The notes beneath the pieces are model-generated. The model was given only the letters and a program-made list of their open reading frames with translations. It had not been told where the DNA came from and did no database searches. Position numbers and translations under genes: made by a program. From JBBILU01 sp037444775 (GTDB lineage Bacteria > Patescibacteriota > Gracilibacteria > BD1-5 > UBA6164): a stretch of DNA of 64,000 nt. Location of the stretch: assembly GCA_037444775.1 (NCBI GenBank), contig JBBILU010000005.1:79540-143539 (forward strand), written 5' to 3'. Positions 51,800-62,443 of this stretch are shown in pieces; within the stretch, counting starts at the first letter, position 1; the number at the start of each line of letters is the position of its first letter.

Positions 51800-51877
51800 G
51801 CCAATATAGCTCAGTTTTGGTAGAGCAATCCCATGGTAAGGGATAGGTCACGGGTTCAAGTCCCGTTATTGGCTCCA
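51800..51877 (+). tRNA. tRNA-Thr (GGT)
   Basis: Acceptor GCCAATA pairs with TATTGGC; D-stem GCTC/GAGC; anticodon stem ATCCC/GGGAT with loop ATGGTAA (anticodon GGT); T-stem ACGGG/CCCGT with TTCAAGT. CCA is encoded. GGT reads ACC and ACT. It lies 22 bp before comM. Confidence 0.93.
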
Positions 51878-51898
51878 TTATTTTTAAATAACAAGTTT

Positions 51899-53437
51899 AT
51901 GATTTCTCTAGTACATTCAATAACTGTTAATTGACTTGACACAACAATTATTGATGTTGAAGTTGATATAAATAACTGACTTCCTGCTTTTACAATTGTT
52001 TGACTTCCAGATACTTCTGTTCAAGAAAGTAAAGAAAGACTTAGAAGTGCTTTGAAATCAAGTTATTCAAGACTCCCTGCAAGTAGAATTACTGTTAATC
52101 TTGCCCCAGCAGATATTAGAAAAAGTTGACCTAGTTTTGATTTGGCAACTGCTGTTTGAATTTTGCTTAATAATTGAGATATAGAAACTGATGAACTAAT
52201 TAAGGAAAGTATTTTTCTTTGAGAATTAGCTTTAGATTGAAAACTCAGGAAAGTTCCATCAGTTTTACCAGCTACAATTTGAACATTAGAAAAATGATTC
52301 AAAAGAATTTTCGTTCCTAAATCTAATGCAAAAGAAGCTTCTATTATTCCATGAATAGATGTTATTTGAATAGAAAATTTAAAAGATTTAATAGATATTT
52401 TAAACAAAACAAAAAGTCTTGAAAAAGAAGAAGTTTTGGATTTTAGAACTCTTTGAGAAAAAAAAATATTTGAAAATAAAAACGATTTCAAATATATAAT
52501 TGGTCAAGAACAAGCAAAAAGAGCAATGGAAATTGCAGCTGCTGGTTGACATAATATTATTATGGAATGACCTCCGTGAAGTTGAAAAACAATGTTAGCA
52601 AAAGCTTTTTCAACAATTTTACCAGATTTGACTTTAGATGAATCAATAGAAATTTCAAAAATTTATTCGGTTTCAGGTTTATTATCAGAAGAAAATCCTA
52701 TAATTACAGAAAGACCTTTTAGAGCAGTTCATCATACAGCAAGTTGAATTAGTATAATTTGAGGTTGAAGAAATTCAAAACCTTGAGAAATTTCTCTTGC
52801 TCATAAATGAGTTTTATTCCTTGATGAAATTCTTGAATTTCCAAAAGTAGTTTTGGAAGTTTTAAGACAACCTTTGGAAGATTGACATATAACAGTTACA
52901 AGAGTTAATGCAAGTTATAATTATCCAGCAAAGTTTATGTTACTTTGAGCTTTAAATCCTTGTCCTTGTGGATATTTAACCGATCCAGATAAAGAATGTA
53001 TTTGTTCAGCTAAACAAGTTCAATCTTATCGTTCTAGGCTTTCTTGACCTTTGATTGACAGAATTGATTTATTTATAGAAGTTCCAAAAGTTAAAACTGA
53101 AAAATTTTGAATTAAAAATAGTTATGAACTCGTTGAAACTTCAAAAGATATTCAAAAAAGAGTTCAAAATGCAAAAAATATTCAATTAAAAAGATTTGAG
53201 AGTTTAAAAATCACTTCTAATTCAGAAATGAAAACTAAAGAAATTAATGAATTTTGTACTTTAGATTCTGAAAGTGATATGATTTTGAAACAAGCTGTTT
53301 CTTCTATGAATCTATCTGCAAGAGCTTATTATAGAATTTTGAAATTAGCAAGAACAATTGCTGATTTGGAAGCAGTAGAAAAAATTTCTTCTAAACATAT
53401 TTTAGAAGCTATAAGTTTCAGAAAAAGAGAAGAATAA
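51899..53437 (+). CDS. comM: Mg-chelatase-like AAA ATPase ComM/YifB
   Basis: 512 residues. N-terminal ChlI-like domain (LPAFTIVGLPDTSVQESKER, SRITVNLAPADIRKSGPSFD), AAA core with Walker A EGPPGSGKTMLAKAF, Walker B and GVLFLDEILEF, then the zinc-binding loop NPCPCGYLTD...CIC and a C-terminal Mg-chelatase domain (SARAYYRILKLARTIADLE). ComM drives branch migration during natural transformation in Gram-negatives, which fits the type IV pilus machinery in this window, though other functions are known. Gly of the Walker A are TGA. Confidence 0.95.
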
Positions 53438-53462
53438 AAATTATTATTAATGAAAAACTAAA

Positions 53463-54464
53463 ATGAAAATAGCATTTTTTTGAACGGGAGAATTTTCAAA
53501 AAATATCTTGTCTCAATTATATATTGATAAAAGATTTGAAATATTACTTGTAGTTTCCCAGGCAGATAAGCCTATTTGAAGAAAAAAAGAAGTTTTACCA
53601 ACTCCAGTAAAAGTTTTTGCTTTAGAGAAAAATATACCAGTTTTACAACCAGATAAATTATCCAAAGATTTGGGTTTTTTAGAAAAACTAAAATTCTTAG
53701 ATTTAGATTTTATTGTTGTTGTTGCTTACGGCAAAATCATGCCAGAAATTGTTTTAAATATCCCAAAATTTTGAAGTATAAATTTACACGGAAGTATTTT
53801 GCCAAAATATCGTTGAGCAAGTCCTATTCAAGAAAGTATAAAAAATTGAGATACGGAAACTGGATTAACAGTAATGTATATGACTAAATGAATGGATGAA
53901 TGAGATATTATAAAAATAGAAAAAGTTAAAATAGAAATAAATGATAATATAAATAGTATTTTTGAAAAATTTCAAAATATTTGAGGAAAATTATTATGAG
54001 ATTCTTTAGAAAATATTTATTTATGAAAAGCTGAAAGAATTTCTCAAGATTCTAATAATGCAACTTATTGTTCAAAAATAGAAAAAGAAGAATGAGAAAT
54101 TAATTTTAAAAATTTTACAGCTAAACAAATTTATGACAGATTTAGAGCTTATTCTCCTTGGCCTTGAATTTTTACATATTATAAAGAAAAAAAATTTATA
54201 ATTGAAGATTGTTTTTTTGAAGAAACAGATTTAGAATATGATGATGATTTCGGAGCTTGAGATGTTATTGAACTTGAAACTCATTATCACGATTGGGAGA
54301 ATAAACATTATCATCATAATAAAAAAAGTCAAATATGAATTCTGTGTAAAAACTGAATATTGATTTTGAAACAAGTAAAGTTAGAATGAAAAAAATCTAT
54401 AAGTATTTATGATTTTTTAAATTGAAACAAAGATTTTTTAGATTACAGTTTTTGAAATGAATAA
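53463..54464 (+). CDS. fmt: Methionyl-tRNA formyltransferase
   Basis: 333 residues, formylates initiator Met-tRNA with 10-formyl-tetrahydrofolate. Catalytic hydrolase domain has the conserved Asn, His and Asp in SINLHGSILPKYRGASPIQE and the later TGLTVMYMTKGMDEGDII; SQADKPIGRKK near residue 32 is the family's tRNA-binding loop; C-terminal beta-barrel at residues 210-320 (PWPGIFTYY), with an acidic, His-rich insertion (HYHDWENKHYHHNKK). Follows comM by 25 bp. Confidence 0.94.
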
Positions 54465-54756
54465 AAGTTCTACGGAACAGTATCCAATTCTATTTATAAA
54501 AAAGTCAAAAATGTACCATTTAAATTCAAGAAGAATAAATATTTGGTAATTTCAATTATGAAATTAAATACCTTGGTGCTTGAATGGTATCAGAGGAGTT
54601 GATAAATGAATGTCTAGAGTATCATAGAAATCCATCAAATTTTGATGTAGTAAATATTATCTTGGAATAGGACATCTAGTTCACAGTGATTTATTTGTAA
54701 TTCTTAGTTTTCATTGATAAATAAATTAATTTTTTTACTATATTTTTAATTTTTTT
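54465..54756. other. Intergenic region with possible gene debris
   Basis: No intact gene. A plus-strand frame reading IFGNFNYEIKYLGAGMVSEE, then LINECLEYHRNPSNFDVVNI, ends at TAG near 54670, without start codon. It could be the tail of a decayed gene; I cannot assign a family. Confidence 0.35.
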
Positions 54757-54785
54757 ACGACATTTTAACCATTTTTTCTTACAAA
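54757..54785 (+). promoter_or_regulatory. Recurring upstream motif, copy 4
   Basis: ACGACATTTTAACCATTTTT then TCTTACAAA, 13 bp before the -35 box of the ribosomal protein operon. Confidence 0.6.
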
Positions 54786-54798
54786 ATAATATTTTTTT

Positions 54799-54826
54799 TT
54801 GACAAATAAAGTGTTTTTAATAGAAT
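54799..54826 (+). promoter_or_regulatory. Promoter of the S10/spc ribosomal operon
   Basis: TTGACA (54799-54804) and TAGAAT (54821-54826), spacer 16 bp; transcription starts near 54833, about 110 nt before rplC. Confidence 0.7.
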
Positions 54827-54865
54827 ACACGGGCTTTTTGAAAAATTTTTCGAAGGTTTTTTGGA

Positions 54866-54914
54866 AGAGGTTAAGTTAAACTACTTGAAAAAATGGCTTG
54901 TAAGTTTAACCTCT
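54866..54914 (+). promoter_or_regulatory. Ribosomal protein leader hairpin
   Basis: AGAGGTTAA and TTAACCTCT bracket an inner pairing (AAACTAC with GTAAGTTT). It sits in the leader of the ribosomal operon. A mini-frame starts at an ATG in the loop (MACKFNLGLYICNHF). Autoregulatory leader structures are common here; candidate ligand L4 is an inference. Confidence 0.5.
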
Positions 54915-54944
54915 GACTTTATATTTGTAATCATTTTTAAGAAA

Positions 54945-55547
54945 ATGGCTTGAATTTTAGCTAAGAAATTAGAGATGACAAGGGTAGTGAAATGAGATAA
55001 GTTCGTACCAGTTACTCTACTTGAAGTTCCTCAATTAAAAGTTGTTTGAAAGAGGACTGTTGAAAATGATGGTTATGAGGCTCTTATAGTTTGAATTCTA
55101 GATAGTGAAGATTCTACTTTGAAAGAGTGAAAAAAAGCTCTGAATGCTTCTGATTTTTCTAAAATAAAGGAATTTCCTTTAGAAAGTTGAGAAGTTGCAA
55201 AATTTAATGTAGGTGATTTTGTTACTCTAGATATACTAGAATGAGTTGAAAAAGTTACCATTATTGGTTTTTCTAAATGAAAAGGTTTTACATGAGCTAT
55301 GAAAAGATGGAATTTCCATTGAGGTAGAGCAACTCATGGTTCTAAATTTCATAGAGCATTAGGTTCTATTTGAAACAGAAAACCTAGAAGAACACATAAG
55401 TGAAAAAAGATGCATGGGCATCAAGGAAATACGAAGGTAAACTTGAAAAGAGTCCCTTTAGAACTTATTAATAAAGAAATATCTGTTATAGGTGTTAGAT
55501 GATGAGTTCCTGGTTGAAGAAATTCAATAGTTAGTATAATTTTTTAA
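54945..55547 (+). CDS. rplC: Ribosomal protein L3
   Basis: 200 residues, binds 23S rRNA near the peptidyl-transferase centre and starts 50S assembly. N-terminus AGILAKKLEMTRVVKGDKF; the L3 central loop WNFHGGRATHGSKFHRALGS and C-terminal GHQGNTKVNLKRVPLEL are intact. First gene of the operon; S10 is not upstream in this window. Nearly all structural glycines are TGA. Confidence 0.97.
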
Positions 55548-55567
55548 TTGCTAATCTTAAATCTGTA

Positions 55568-56191
55568 ATGGAAGCTAAGATTTATAATCAAAGAGGAGAA
55601 GCATCTTGAACAGTTGAGCTTAATGATTCTATTTTTGCTTTAGAAGTGAACGAAAATCTTATTCATAGGGCTTTGGTTTACCAATTAGCAAATGCTAGAC
55701 AGGTAGTTGCTCATACAAAAACAAGATGAGATAGAAGAGGTTCTACTAGAAAAATTTATAAACAAAAAGGTACTGGTAGAGCAAGAATGGGGTCTAATAG
55801 ATCTCCAGTTAGAAAAAAAGGTTGAGTTGCATTTTGACCTAGAAATAATGTGAATTTCACTATTTCGATGAATAAAAAAGAAAGAAGAAAAGCATTATTC
55901 TGTGTATTGTCTTCAAAAGTTAGAGATAATAAATTATTAATAATTGATGATATTAAACTTTCTGAAATAAAAACTAAGTTAATGGATCAAGTATTTACAT
56001 CTCTACCTTATGAGAAAAATATTTTGTTTGCTATTTCTAAAAAGAATGAAGTTTTGGAAAAAGCTTCTGCAAATCTTTCTTATGTTAAAACTATCTTAAG
56101 TGATTATTTAAACATAAAAGATTTACTAAAATATAATACTCTTATTTTAGAAAAAGCTTGTTTAGAAAATTTGAATGCTTTGGTAAAATAG
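55568..56191 (+). CDS. rplD: Ribosomal protein L4
   Basis: 207 residues, lines the peptide exit tunnel. RGSTRKIYKQKGTGRARMGS and PVRKKGGVAFGPRNNVNF are the conserved tunnel loop; C-terminal KDLLKYNTLILEKACLENLNAL completes the fold. Follows rplC by 20 bp. L4 often represses its own operon in other bacteria. Confidence 0.97.
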
Positions 56192-56209
56192 TTATTAACA
56201 TTTTGAAAA

Positions 56210-56503
56210 ATGAGACTTTATAGAATTTTACAAAAACCAATTACTACAGAGAAGACATCAAATCTTGAATTAGATAATAATTGTTATGTATTTCAAGTTT
56301 CTCCTGATGCTACAAAAATAGATGTTAAAAAATCTATTTTGGATTTGTACGGAGTTGAGGTTTCTAGTGTTAATATTTTAAATACTAGAGAAAAATTTAA
56401 AAATGGTAGAAAAGGTATACAAATAAGAAAAAGAGTTACTAAAAAGGCTTATGTTACCTTAAAGGATGCAAAAGCTAAAGTAGATTTTTCTATCATAAAA
56501 TAA
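56210..56503 (+). CDS. rplW: Ribosomal protein L23
   Basis: 97 residues without any TGA codon, binds at the exit of the peptide tunnel, where trigger factor and SRP dock. RILQKPITTEKTSNLE and KKSILDLYGVEVSSVNIL match the family; C-terminal RKRVTKKAYVTLKDAKAKVD. Spaced 18 bp from rplD. Confidence 0.95.
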   Translation: MRLYRILQKPITTEKTSNLELDNNCYVFQVSPDATKIDVKKSILDLYGVEVSSVNILNTREKFKNGRKGIQIRKRVTKKAYVTLKDAKAKVDFSIIK

Positions 56504-56533
56504 TGATAATTTTAGTTCTTAATATTTGGCAAA

Positions 56534-57379
56534 GTGGGAATTAAAAAGTTTAAACCTACTACTCCAGGTAGGAGATGAATGACAGGTTCTACCTTTGAAG
56601 AGGTTACAACTTCAAAACCTTATAAATCTTTAACTGTTAAGTTACAAAAACATTCAGGTAGAAATAATACTTGAAGAATTACAGTAAGACATCAATGAGG
56701 TGGTCATGCAAAAAGATATAGACTTATAGATTTCTATTGACTTGATAAAAAAGGAATAGAGGCTAAAGTTGAAACTATAGAGTACGATCCATACAGAAGT
56801 GCATTTGTTTCATTAATTTGTTACAAAGACTGAGAAAGAAGATATGTGATTGCTCACAAAGATATGAAAGTTTGAGATATTGTTATTACTGATGAAAATA
56901 CAGCTTTGAAAGCTGGTAATAGATTAGAAATATCAAATATTCCTACTTGATTACAAGTATATAATGTTGAACTTATTGTTTGAGAATGAGCTTCGTCAGT
57001 TAGATCTGCTTGATCATTTGCTACGATAGTATCTCAAGAATGAGAATATACACAAGTTAAATTACCTTCTTGAGAAGTTAGACTTGTGCATAAAAAATGT
57101 TATGCTACACTTGGTCAAGTTTCTAATCCAGATTATAATCAGATAGTTATTTGAAAAGCTTGAAGATCTAGATGGATGTGAAAAAGACCAACAGTTCTAT
57201 GAAAATCTATGAATCCAGTAGATCATCCACATTGAGGTTGAGAAGGACATTCACCAATTGGTATGAAAGCTCCGAAAACTCCTTGGGGATTACCTGCATT
57301 AGGTTACAAAACTAGAAGTAGAAAAAAGACAACTAGTAGATGGATTTTGAAAACTAGAAAATGAAAATTAATGGTGTAA
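56534..57379 (+). CDS. rplB: Ribosomal protein L2
   Basis: 281 residues, near the peptidyl-transferase centre. GTG start gives MGIKKFKPTTPGRRGMTGST. The signature HPHGGGEGHSPIGMK has His for catalysis and three of its Gly as TGA. Also SGRNNTGRITVRHQGGGHAKRYR, VSNPDYNQIVIGKAGRSRWMGKRP. L2 is 30 bp after rplW; followed by an AT-repeat before rpsS. Confidence 0.97.
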
Positions 57380-57385
57380 TTGAGT

Positions 57386-57480
57386 TAAGAATTAGAAGTT
57401 AGAAATTAGAAGTTGAGAATTTAAATATTCTCACTTATAATTTATAATTTCAAACTTATAATTTTAAACTTATAACTTAA
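57386..57480. repeat. Imperfect AT inverted repeat inside the operon
   Basis: Repeats of AGAATTAGAAGTTAGAAATT-like units face ATAATTTATAATTTCAAAC units around a core GAGAATTTAAATATTCTC (57416-57433). About 110 bp between rplB and rpsS, longer than other gaps, without a promoter. Confidence 0.6.
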
Positions 57481-57491
57481 AAATTTAGAAA

Positions 57492-57758
57492 ATGACAAGA
57501 AGTTTAAAAAAAGGTCCTTATGTTAACGATAGACTTTTGAAAAAAGTAATTACCGTTAATAGTTCTTGAAAGAAATCAGTTATTAAGACTTGGGCAAGAG
57601 ATTGTACTATAATACCAGATTTCGTATGACATACCTTTGGTGTTCATAACGGAAAAGTTCATAATCCAGTTTTTGTTACAGAAGATATGGTTTGACACAA
57701 ACTATGAGAATTTTCTTTTACAAGAACATTTAGAGGACATGCATGAAATAAAAAATAG
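57492..57758 (+). CDS. rpsS: Ribosomal protein S19
   Basis: 88 residues, head of the 30S subunit. RSLKKGPYVNDRLLKKV, RDCTIIPDFVGHTFGVHNGK and KLGEFSFTRTFRGHAGNKK are all conserved. Starts after the AT repeat. Confidence 0.97.
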
Positions 57759-57788
57759 TATTTTAAATTAATATAACTTAATTTGCTT

Positions 57789-58115
57789 ATGAAAGCTTAC
57801 GGGAAAAATATTAGAATTTCTCCTAAAAAACTAAGAGTTGTTGCAGAAGTTATTAGAAATAAGACGGCTGATGATGCTTTAAAGTTTTTGAAATTTGCTC
57901 CAGTAAAATGAGCAAAAATACTTTATAAATTATTATTTTCAGCTATTTCTAATGCAGAAAATAATAATTCACAAAAGTCTTCTGATTTACTTATAAGTGC
58001 AGTTGTAATTACTAAGTGAATAGTATATAAGAGATGAAATCCTATCTCAAGAGGTAGAATTCATCCTATACTAAAAAGAACTTCTAATGTTAAATTAGAA
58101 TTACAAGTGAAGTAA
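57789..58115 (+). CDS. rplV: Ribosomal protein L22
   Basis: 108 residues, reaches into the exit tunnel. RISPKKLRVVAEVIRNK, LLFSAISNAENNNSQKS and the C-terminal RGRIHPILKRTSNVKLEL are typical; length standard. Confidence 0.96.
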
Positions 58116-58144
58116 TATTTTAATATTTTAAATTATTTATACTT

Positions 58145-58783
58145 ATGGGACATAAAGTAAGTCCAGTAGCTTTTAGAATTCCATATATAAAAACATGGAA
58201 ATCTACTTGGTATTCTGACAAAAAAGCTTATAAAACAGATTTGAAGATTGATCTACAAGTTAGAGAAATTCTTAAAAAAGAGCTTGCTTGAATTCCAGTT
58301 TGAGATATTCTTGTTGCTAAAGAACAAGATACAATTAGAGTATCTATCTTTACTGCTAAATCATCTCTTATATTATGAAAAACAGGTGAAAATTTAGATA
58401 ATATAAAACTTGTTTTATCTAGAAAAACTGGTTTCAAAGTTAGTGTTGATGTTAAAGAAATTAAAAAACCTGAACTAAATGCAAAAATAGTTGCTTTCTG
58501 AATTGCAAATCAAATAGAAAAAAGATTTCCATATAAAAAATCAATAAAAATGGCAATTGCAAAAACTATTGAAAAATGAGCAAGATGAATGAAAGTAAAA
58601 GTATGAGGTAGGTTAAATTGAGCTGAAATAGCTAGAAAAGAAACATTTAAAGAAGGAAATATTCCAACTCAAACAGTTAGAGCAGACATTGATTATTGTA
58701 CTGCTAGAGCAGAAACTGTATATGGTACAGTTTGATTGAAAATTTGGATATATAAATGAGACATATATAAAAAGTCTAAATAA
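58145..58783 (+). CDS. rpsC: Ribosomal protein S3
   Basis: 212 residues, mRNA entry tunnel of the 30S subunit. MGHKVSPVAFRIPYIKTWKS, KH domain with IFTAKSSLILGKTGENLDN, C-terminal GRLNGAEIARKETFKEGNIP and TVRADIDYCTARAETVYGTV. Slightly short at the C-terminus. Confidence 0.97.
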
Positions 58784-58827
58784 AACTTGACTTAATAAAA
58801 AATTTTATATACTAACTTAGACTTAAA

Positions 58828-59232
58828 ATGTTACAACCGAAAAAGACTAAGTATAGAAAGACTCATAGATGAAGGCTTTGATGAAAAGCAATAAGATGAT
58901 CAGAGTTATCTTTCTGAGATTACTGAATGAAAACGGTTACTAGAGGGTTTATAACTTCTAGACAAATAGAAGCTGCAAGAAGAGCAATGGTTAGGTTTAT
59001 AAAAAGATGATGAAAAATTTGGATAAGAATTTTTCCAGATAAACCTTACACTGCAAAACCTTTGGAAGTTCCTATGGGTTGAGGTAAATGATCAGTTGAA
59101 ATGTATAGAGCTCCTGTAAAACCTGGTAGAGTACTCTTTGAGATTACTTGAGTTACACCAGAAATTGCAAGGGAAGCTTTTAGACTTGCTTCTTACAAAT
59201 TACCTGTACAAACTAAAATATTAGTTGATTAA
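58828..59232 (+). CDS. rplP: Ribosomal protein L16
   Basis: 134 residues, at the tRNA A-site of the 50S. QPKKTKYRKTHRGRLGGKA, ITSRQIEAARRAMVRFIKRG and GGGKGSVEMYRAPVKPGRVL match the family. Confidence 0.97.
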
Positions 59233-59242
59233 TTCAAATATA

Positions 59243-59467
59243 ATGAAAGAATTAAAAGATTTGAAATTAAAACAAAAATCTGAATTAAAATCATTAGATG
59301 CTATAAAAATGAAGGAAGAAGTAGTTAGAGTTGAAAAAGAATATTTTGTTTTAAGGATGAAGAAGAATGTGGGTGAATTAAAACAAACTCATTTAATGAA
59401 ATCTTTGAGAAGATATGCTGCTATGGTAAGAACTTTAGCTAGTGAAAAATGATTTAAAATAGGTTAA
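59243..59467 (+). CDS. rpmC: Ribosomal protein L29
   Basis: 74 residues, two-helix coiled protein at the tunnel exit. KELKDLKLKQKSELKSLD and ELKQTHLMKSLRRYAAMVRT; the last eight codons follow a TGA Gly (EKGFKIG). Start ATG at 59243, 10 bp after rplP. Confidence 0.93.
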
Positions 59468-59490
59468 TTATTTTAAAAAAAATATAAATT

Positions 59491-59709
59491 ATGAGAACTA
59501 AAAGAGGTATAGTTACAAGTGCTAAAATGCAAAATACTATAGTTGTATCTGTTCACACTTATAAAATTGATCCTAAGTATAAAAAAAAGTTTAGAATAAC
59601 TAAAAAATTTTATGCTCATGATGAAAATAATACTTGTGTAGAATGAGATATGGTTACTATAAAAGAAACAAAACCTATGTCTAAATTAAAAAGATGGGTT
59701 TTAGTTTAA
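59491..59709 (+). CDS. rpsQ: Ribosomal protein S17
   Basis: 72 residues, primary 16S rRNA binder. RTKRGIVTSAKMQNTIVVSV, KFYAHDENNTCVEGDMVTI and ETKPMSKLKRWVLV match the OB fold of the family. Confidence 0.95.
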
Positions 59710-59745
59710 GAACTTAGCTAATTTAATTTTTAAAGTTGAGTAATA

Positions 59746-60114
59746 ATGATACAGACAGAATCAAGGCTGGTTGTTGCAGATAATTCTTGAGCAAGAGAAG
59801 TTTTATGTATAAAAGTTCTTTGAGGTTCTAAAAGAAGATATGCTTCTGTTGGTGATGTTATAATAGTTTCTGTAAAGAAAGCTCTGCCAGACGGTAACAT
59901 AAAAAAGAAAAAAGTTGTTAAAGCTGTAGTTGTTAGAACTAAAAAAGAGCTAAGAAGAAAAGATGGAAGTTATGTAAGATTTGATGATAATGCTTGTGTT
60001 ATCATTGGTGATGATGGTACACCTAAAGCAACTCGTATATTTTGACCTGTTGCTCGTGAATTGAGAAATAAGTGATATCAAAAAATAGTTAGTTTAGCTC
60101 CAGAAGTTTTATAA
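59746..60114 (+). CDS. rplN: Ribosomal protein L14
   Basis: 122 residues. IQTESRLVVADNSGAREVLC, KVVKAVVVRTKKELRRKDGS, RFDDNACVIIGDDGTPKATR and FGPVARELRNKGYQKIVSLA are the family signature. Confidence 0.97.
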
Positions 60115-60158
60115 AAACTATTTTCCAAAAAACAGAATTTAGTATTTAATTTAAACTT

Positions 60159-60509
60159 ATGAAAATAAGGACTTGAGATAAGATAATAGTTATTTCTGGT
60201 AAAGAAAAAGATAAATGAACAACATCAGAAGTTTTAGCTGTTTTTTCAGATAAAAATACTGTATTGGTTAAAGATGTTAACATTGTAACTAGACATATCA
60301 AAAAAATGGGTGCAACTCCATGACAAATTATAAAAATGGAAAAACCTATACATGTTTCTAATGTTATGTTAGTTTGTCCTTTTACAAACAAACCTACTAG
60401 AGTTTGATTTGTAACTATTGAAGAAAAATGAAAAGTTAAAAAGTTTAGATATTCTAAAAAAGCTTTAAAAGAAAAAGGTGGTGAGCCTAAAAGCTTTATA
60501 ATAAAATAA
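60159..60509 (+). CDS. rplX: Ribosomal protein L24
   Basis: 116 residues, early 50S assembly protein. KIRTGDKIIVISGKEKDKGT (KOW motif), HVSNVMLVCPFTNKPTRVGF and a Lys-rich C-terminus. TGA-coded glycines sit in the KOW turn. Confidence 0.96.
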
Positions 60510-60539
60510 ATCTAGTTTATTTTGTATAATTTATTTAAG

Positions 60540-61079
60540 ATGTATCTTAAAGAAAAATATTTGAAAGAAATCGTTCCATCATTGAAAAAAGATTTATCAA
60601 TTGATAATGTTATGGATATTCCTAAAATAGAAAAAATAGTTTTAAATATGTGAATTTGAACTTATTTAAAAACTTGAAATAAGGATTATTCATCATTAAA
60701 AGAACAATTATCTTTAATAGCTGGACAAGCTCCTTCAGTTAGATATGCTACAAAAGCAATTTCTAACTTTAAATTGAGAGCTTGAATGCCAGTTTGATTG
60801 AGTGTTACTCTTAGATGAGACAGAATGTATGATTTCCTTGAAAAATTGATAAATATAGTTTTACCTAGAGTTAGAGATTTTAGAGGAATAAGTAATAAAA
60901 GTTTTGATAAAGAAGGTAACTATAATTTTGGAATTAAGGAACATACTATTTTTCCAGAAGTTCCACAAGATGATGTAGTTTTAGCTCACGGTATACAAGT
61001 TACTGTAAAAACTACAGCTAAAAATAAAGAATCTGGAAAAGCATTATTATATGCTATGTGATTTCCTTTTTCTAAATAA
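60540..61079 (+). CDS. rplE: Ribosomal protein L5
   Basis: 179 residues, binds 5S rRNA. LKEIVPSLKKDLSIDNVMDI, KIEKIVLNMGIGTYLK, AGQAPSVRYATKAISNFKLR, PVGLSVTLRGDRMYDFLEKL and FRGISNKSFDKEGNYNFGIK are typical. Family length 179. Confidence 0.97.
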
Positions 61080-61103
61080 TCTTTAGTTTTTAATACATTT
61101 GAA

Positions 61104-61328
61104 ATGGCAAGAAAATCAAAGATTGCTAAAGCCAATAGGTTAAAGAAAAATTTGTTTCAAGCATTAAAAGACTCTAGAACACCAAAATTTGCCACTAAAG
61201 TATTTAACTGTTGTAGTGTTTGTGGTAGAACTAGAGGTTATCTTGGAAAATTCGATATCTGTAGAATTTGTTTCAGAGAAAAAGCTAATGCATGAGAACT
61301 ACCAGGTGTTAGAAAATCTAGTTGGTAA
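61104..61328 (+). CDS. rpsN: Ribosomal protein S14, zinc-ribbon type
   Basis: 74 residues. Zinc ligands in CSVCGRTRGYLGKFDICRIC and the terminal RKSSW. The C+ type found in most bacteria with a single S14. Confidence 0.97.
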
Positions 61329-61370
61329 TTAATGAAATTTTTGTAAGTTTTAGTTGTTAATTTTATTGAT

Positions 61371-61763
61371 ATGATAATAGATCCAATTGGAGATTTATTA
61401 ACAAGAATAAGAAATGCTTATATGGCAAGAATAGAAGACCTAAAGCTTCCTTATTCTAGGATTAAATCAGATATACTTAGAATTTTGAAAAAAAATAAAT
61501 ATATTGTTGATTTTGAGTTGGTTGAGGAATGAAATAAAAAATTTCTTATGGTCAAATTGAATGATATAAGAGTTACTAAATACTTACCTACTTTTAAGAG
61601 AATTTCCAAACCAGGACAAAGAATTTATGTGGGATCTAAGGACATAAAAAAATCTAGAAATGGTAAATGAATATTTGTAGTTTCTACACCGAAGTGAGTT
61701 ATCACTTGATATGAAGCTAGAAGTTTAAATGTAGGTTGAGAACTTATTTGTGAAGTATTTTAA
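61371..61763 (+). CDS. rpsH: Ribosomal protein S8
   Basis: 130 residues. DPIGDLLTRIRNAYMARIED at the start, RISKPGQRIYVGSKDIKKSRNG and ISTP-type STPKGVITGYEARSLNVGGE at the end. In other bacteria S8 represses the spc operon. Confidence 0.97.
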
Positions 61764-61840
61764 TCTCAGTTATTTAGATTAAAATTATAAATGAGAATTC
61801 TAAAAAGAATGTTCCAGTTTATATTATAAAGTATAAAAAA

Positions 61841-62392
61841 ATGTCAAGAATCGGAAAAATGCCTATATTGGTATCTGATAAAGTGAATGTTAAGGTTGAA
61901 TTAAATACTATAACTGTAAAATGACCTCTTTGAGAATTATCTTTTGTTTTTTCTAGTGATGTTTCAGTTTCTTTTGATTGAAATCAAATTGCTGTTTCTC
62001 CTAAAAATGACAACTGTGGTGCAATTTGGTGAACAACAAGAGCTGTAATTAATAATATGGTTATTGGAGTTACTGAAGGTTATAAAAAAAGTTTAGAAAT
62101 AAACTGAGTAGGTTATAAATTTGAACTTCAATGAACAAATAAAATAATTTTAAGTGCTTGATTCTCACATAAAGTTGAAATAGATGTTCCTACTACTTTA
62201 AAAGTTATTCCAGATGAGAAGTTAAAAAATACTATTCATATTACTTGAATAGATAAACAAATCGTTTGAGAATTTGCTTCTAAAGTTAGAGCTAACAAAC
62301 CACCAGAACCTTATAAATGAAAATGAATCAAATATGTTTGAGAGCATGTTAGAAGAAAAGCTGGTAAAGCTGGTAAAAGTGGTAAGAAGTAA
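61841..62392 (+). CDS. rplF: Ribosomal protein L6
   Basis: 183 residues, two repeats. SRIGKMPILVSDKVNVKVE, SPKNDNCGAIWGTTRAVIN, VGYKFELQGTNKIILSAGFS and EPYKGKGIKYVGEHVRRKAG. Preceded by a 77-bp gap without another frame of note. Confidence 0.97.
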
Positions 62393-62443
62393 TAAAATTT
62401 AATAATTTTTATTAATTATTAATTAATATTAACTAATAGAATT

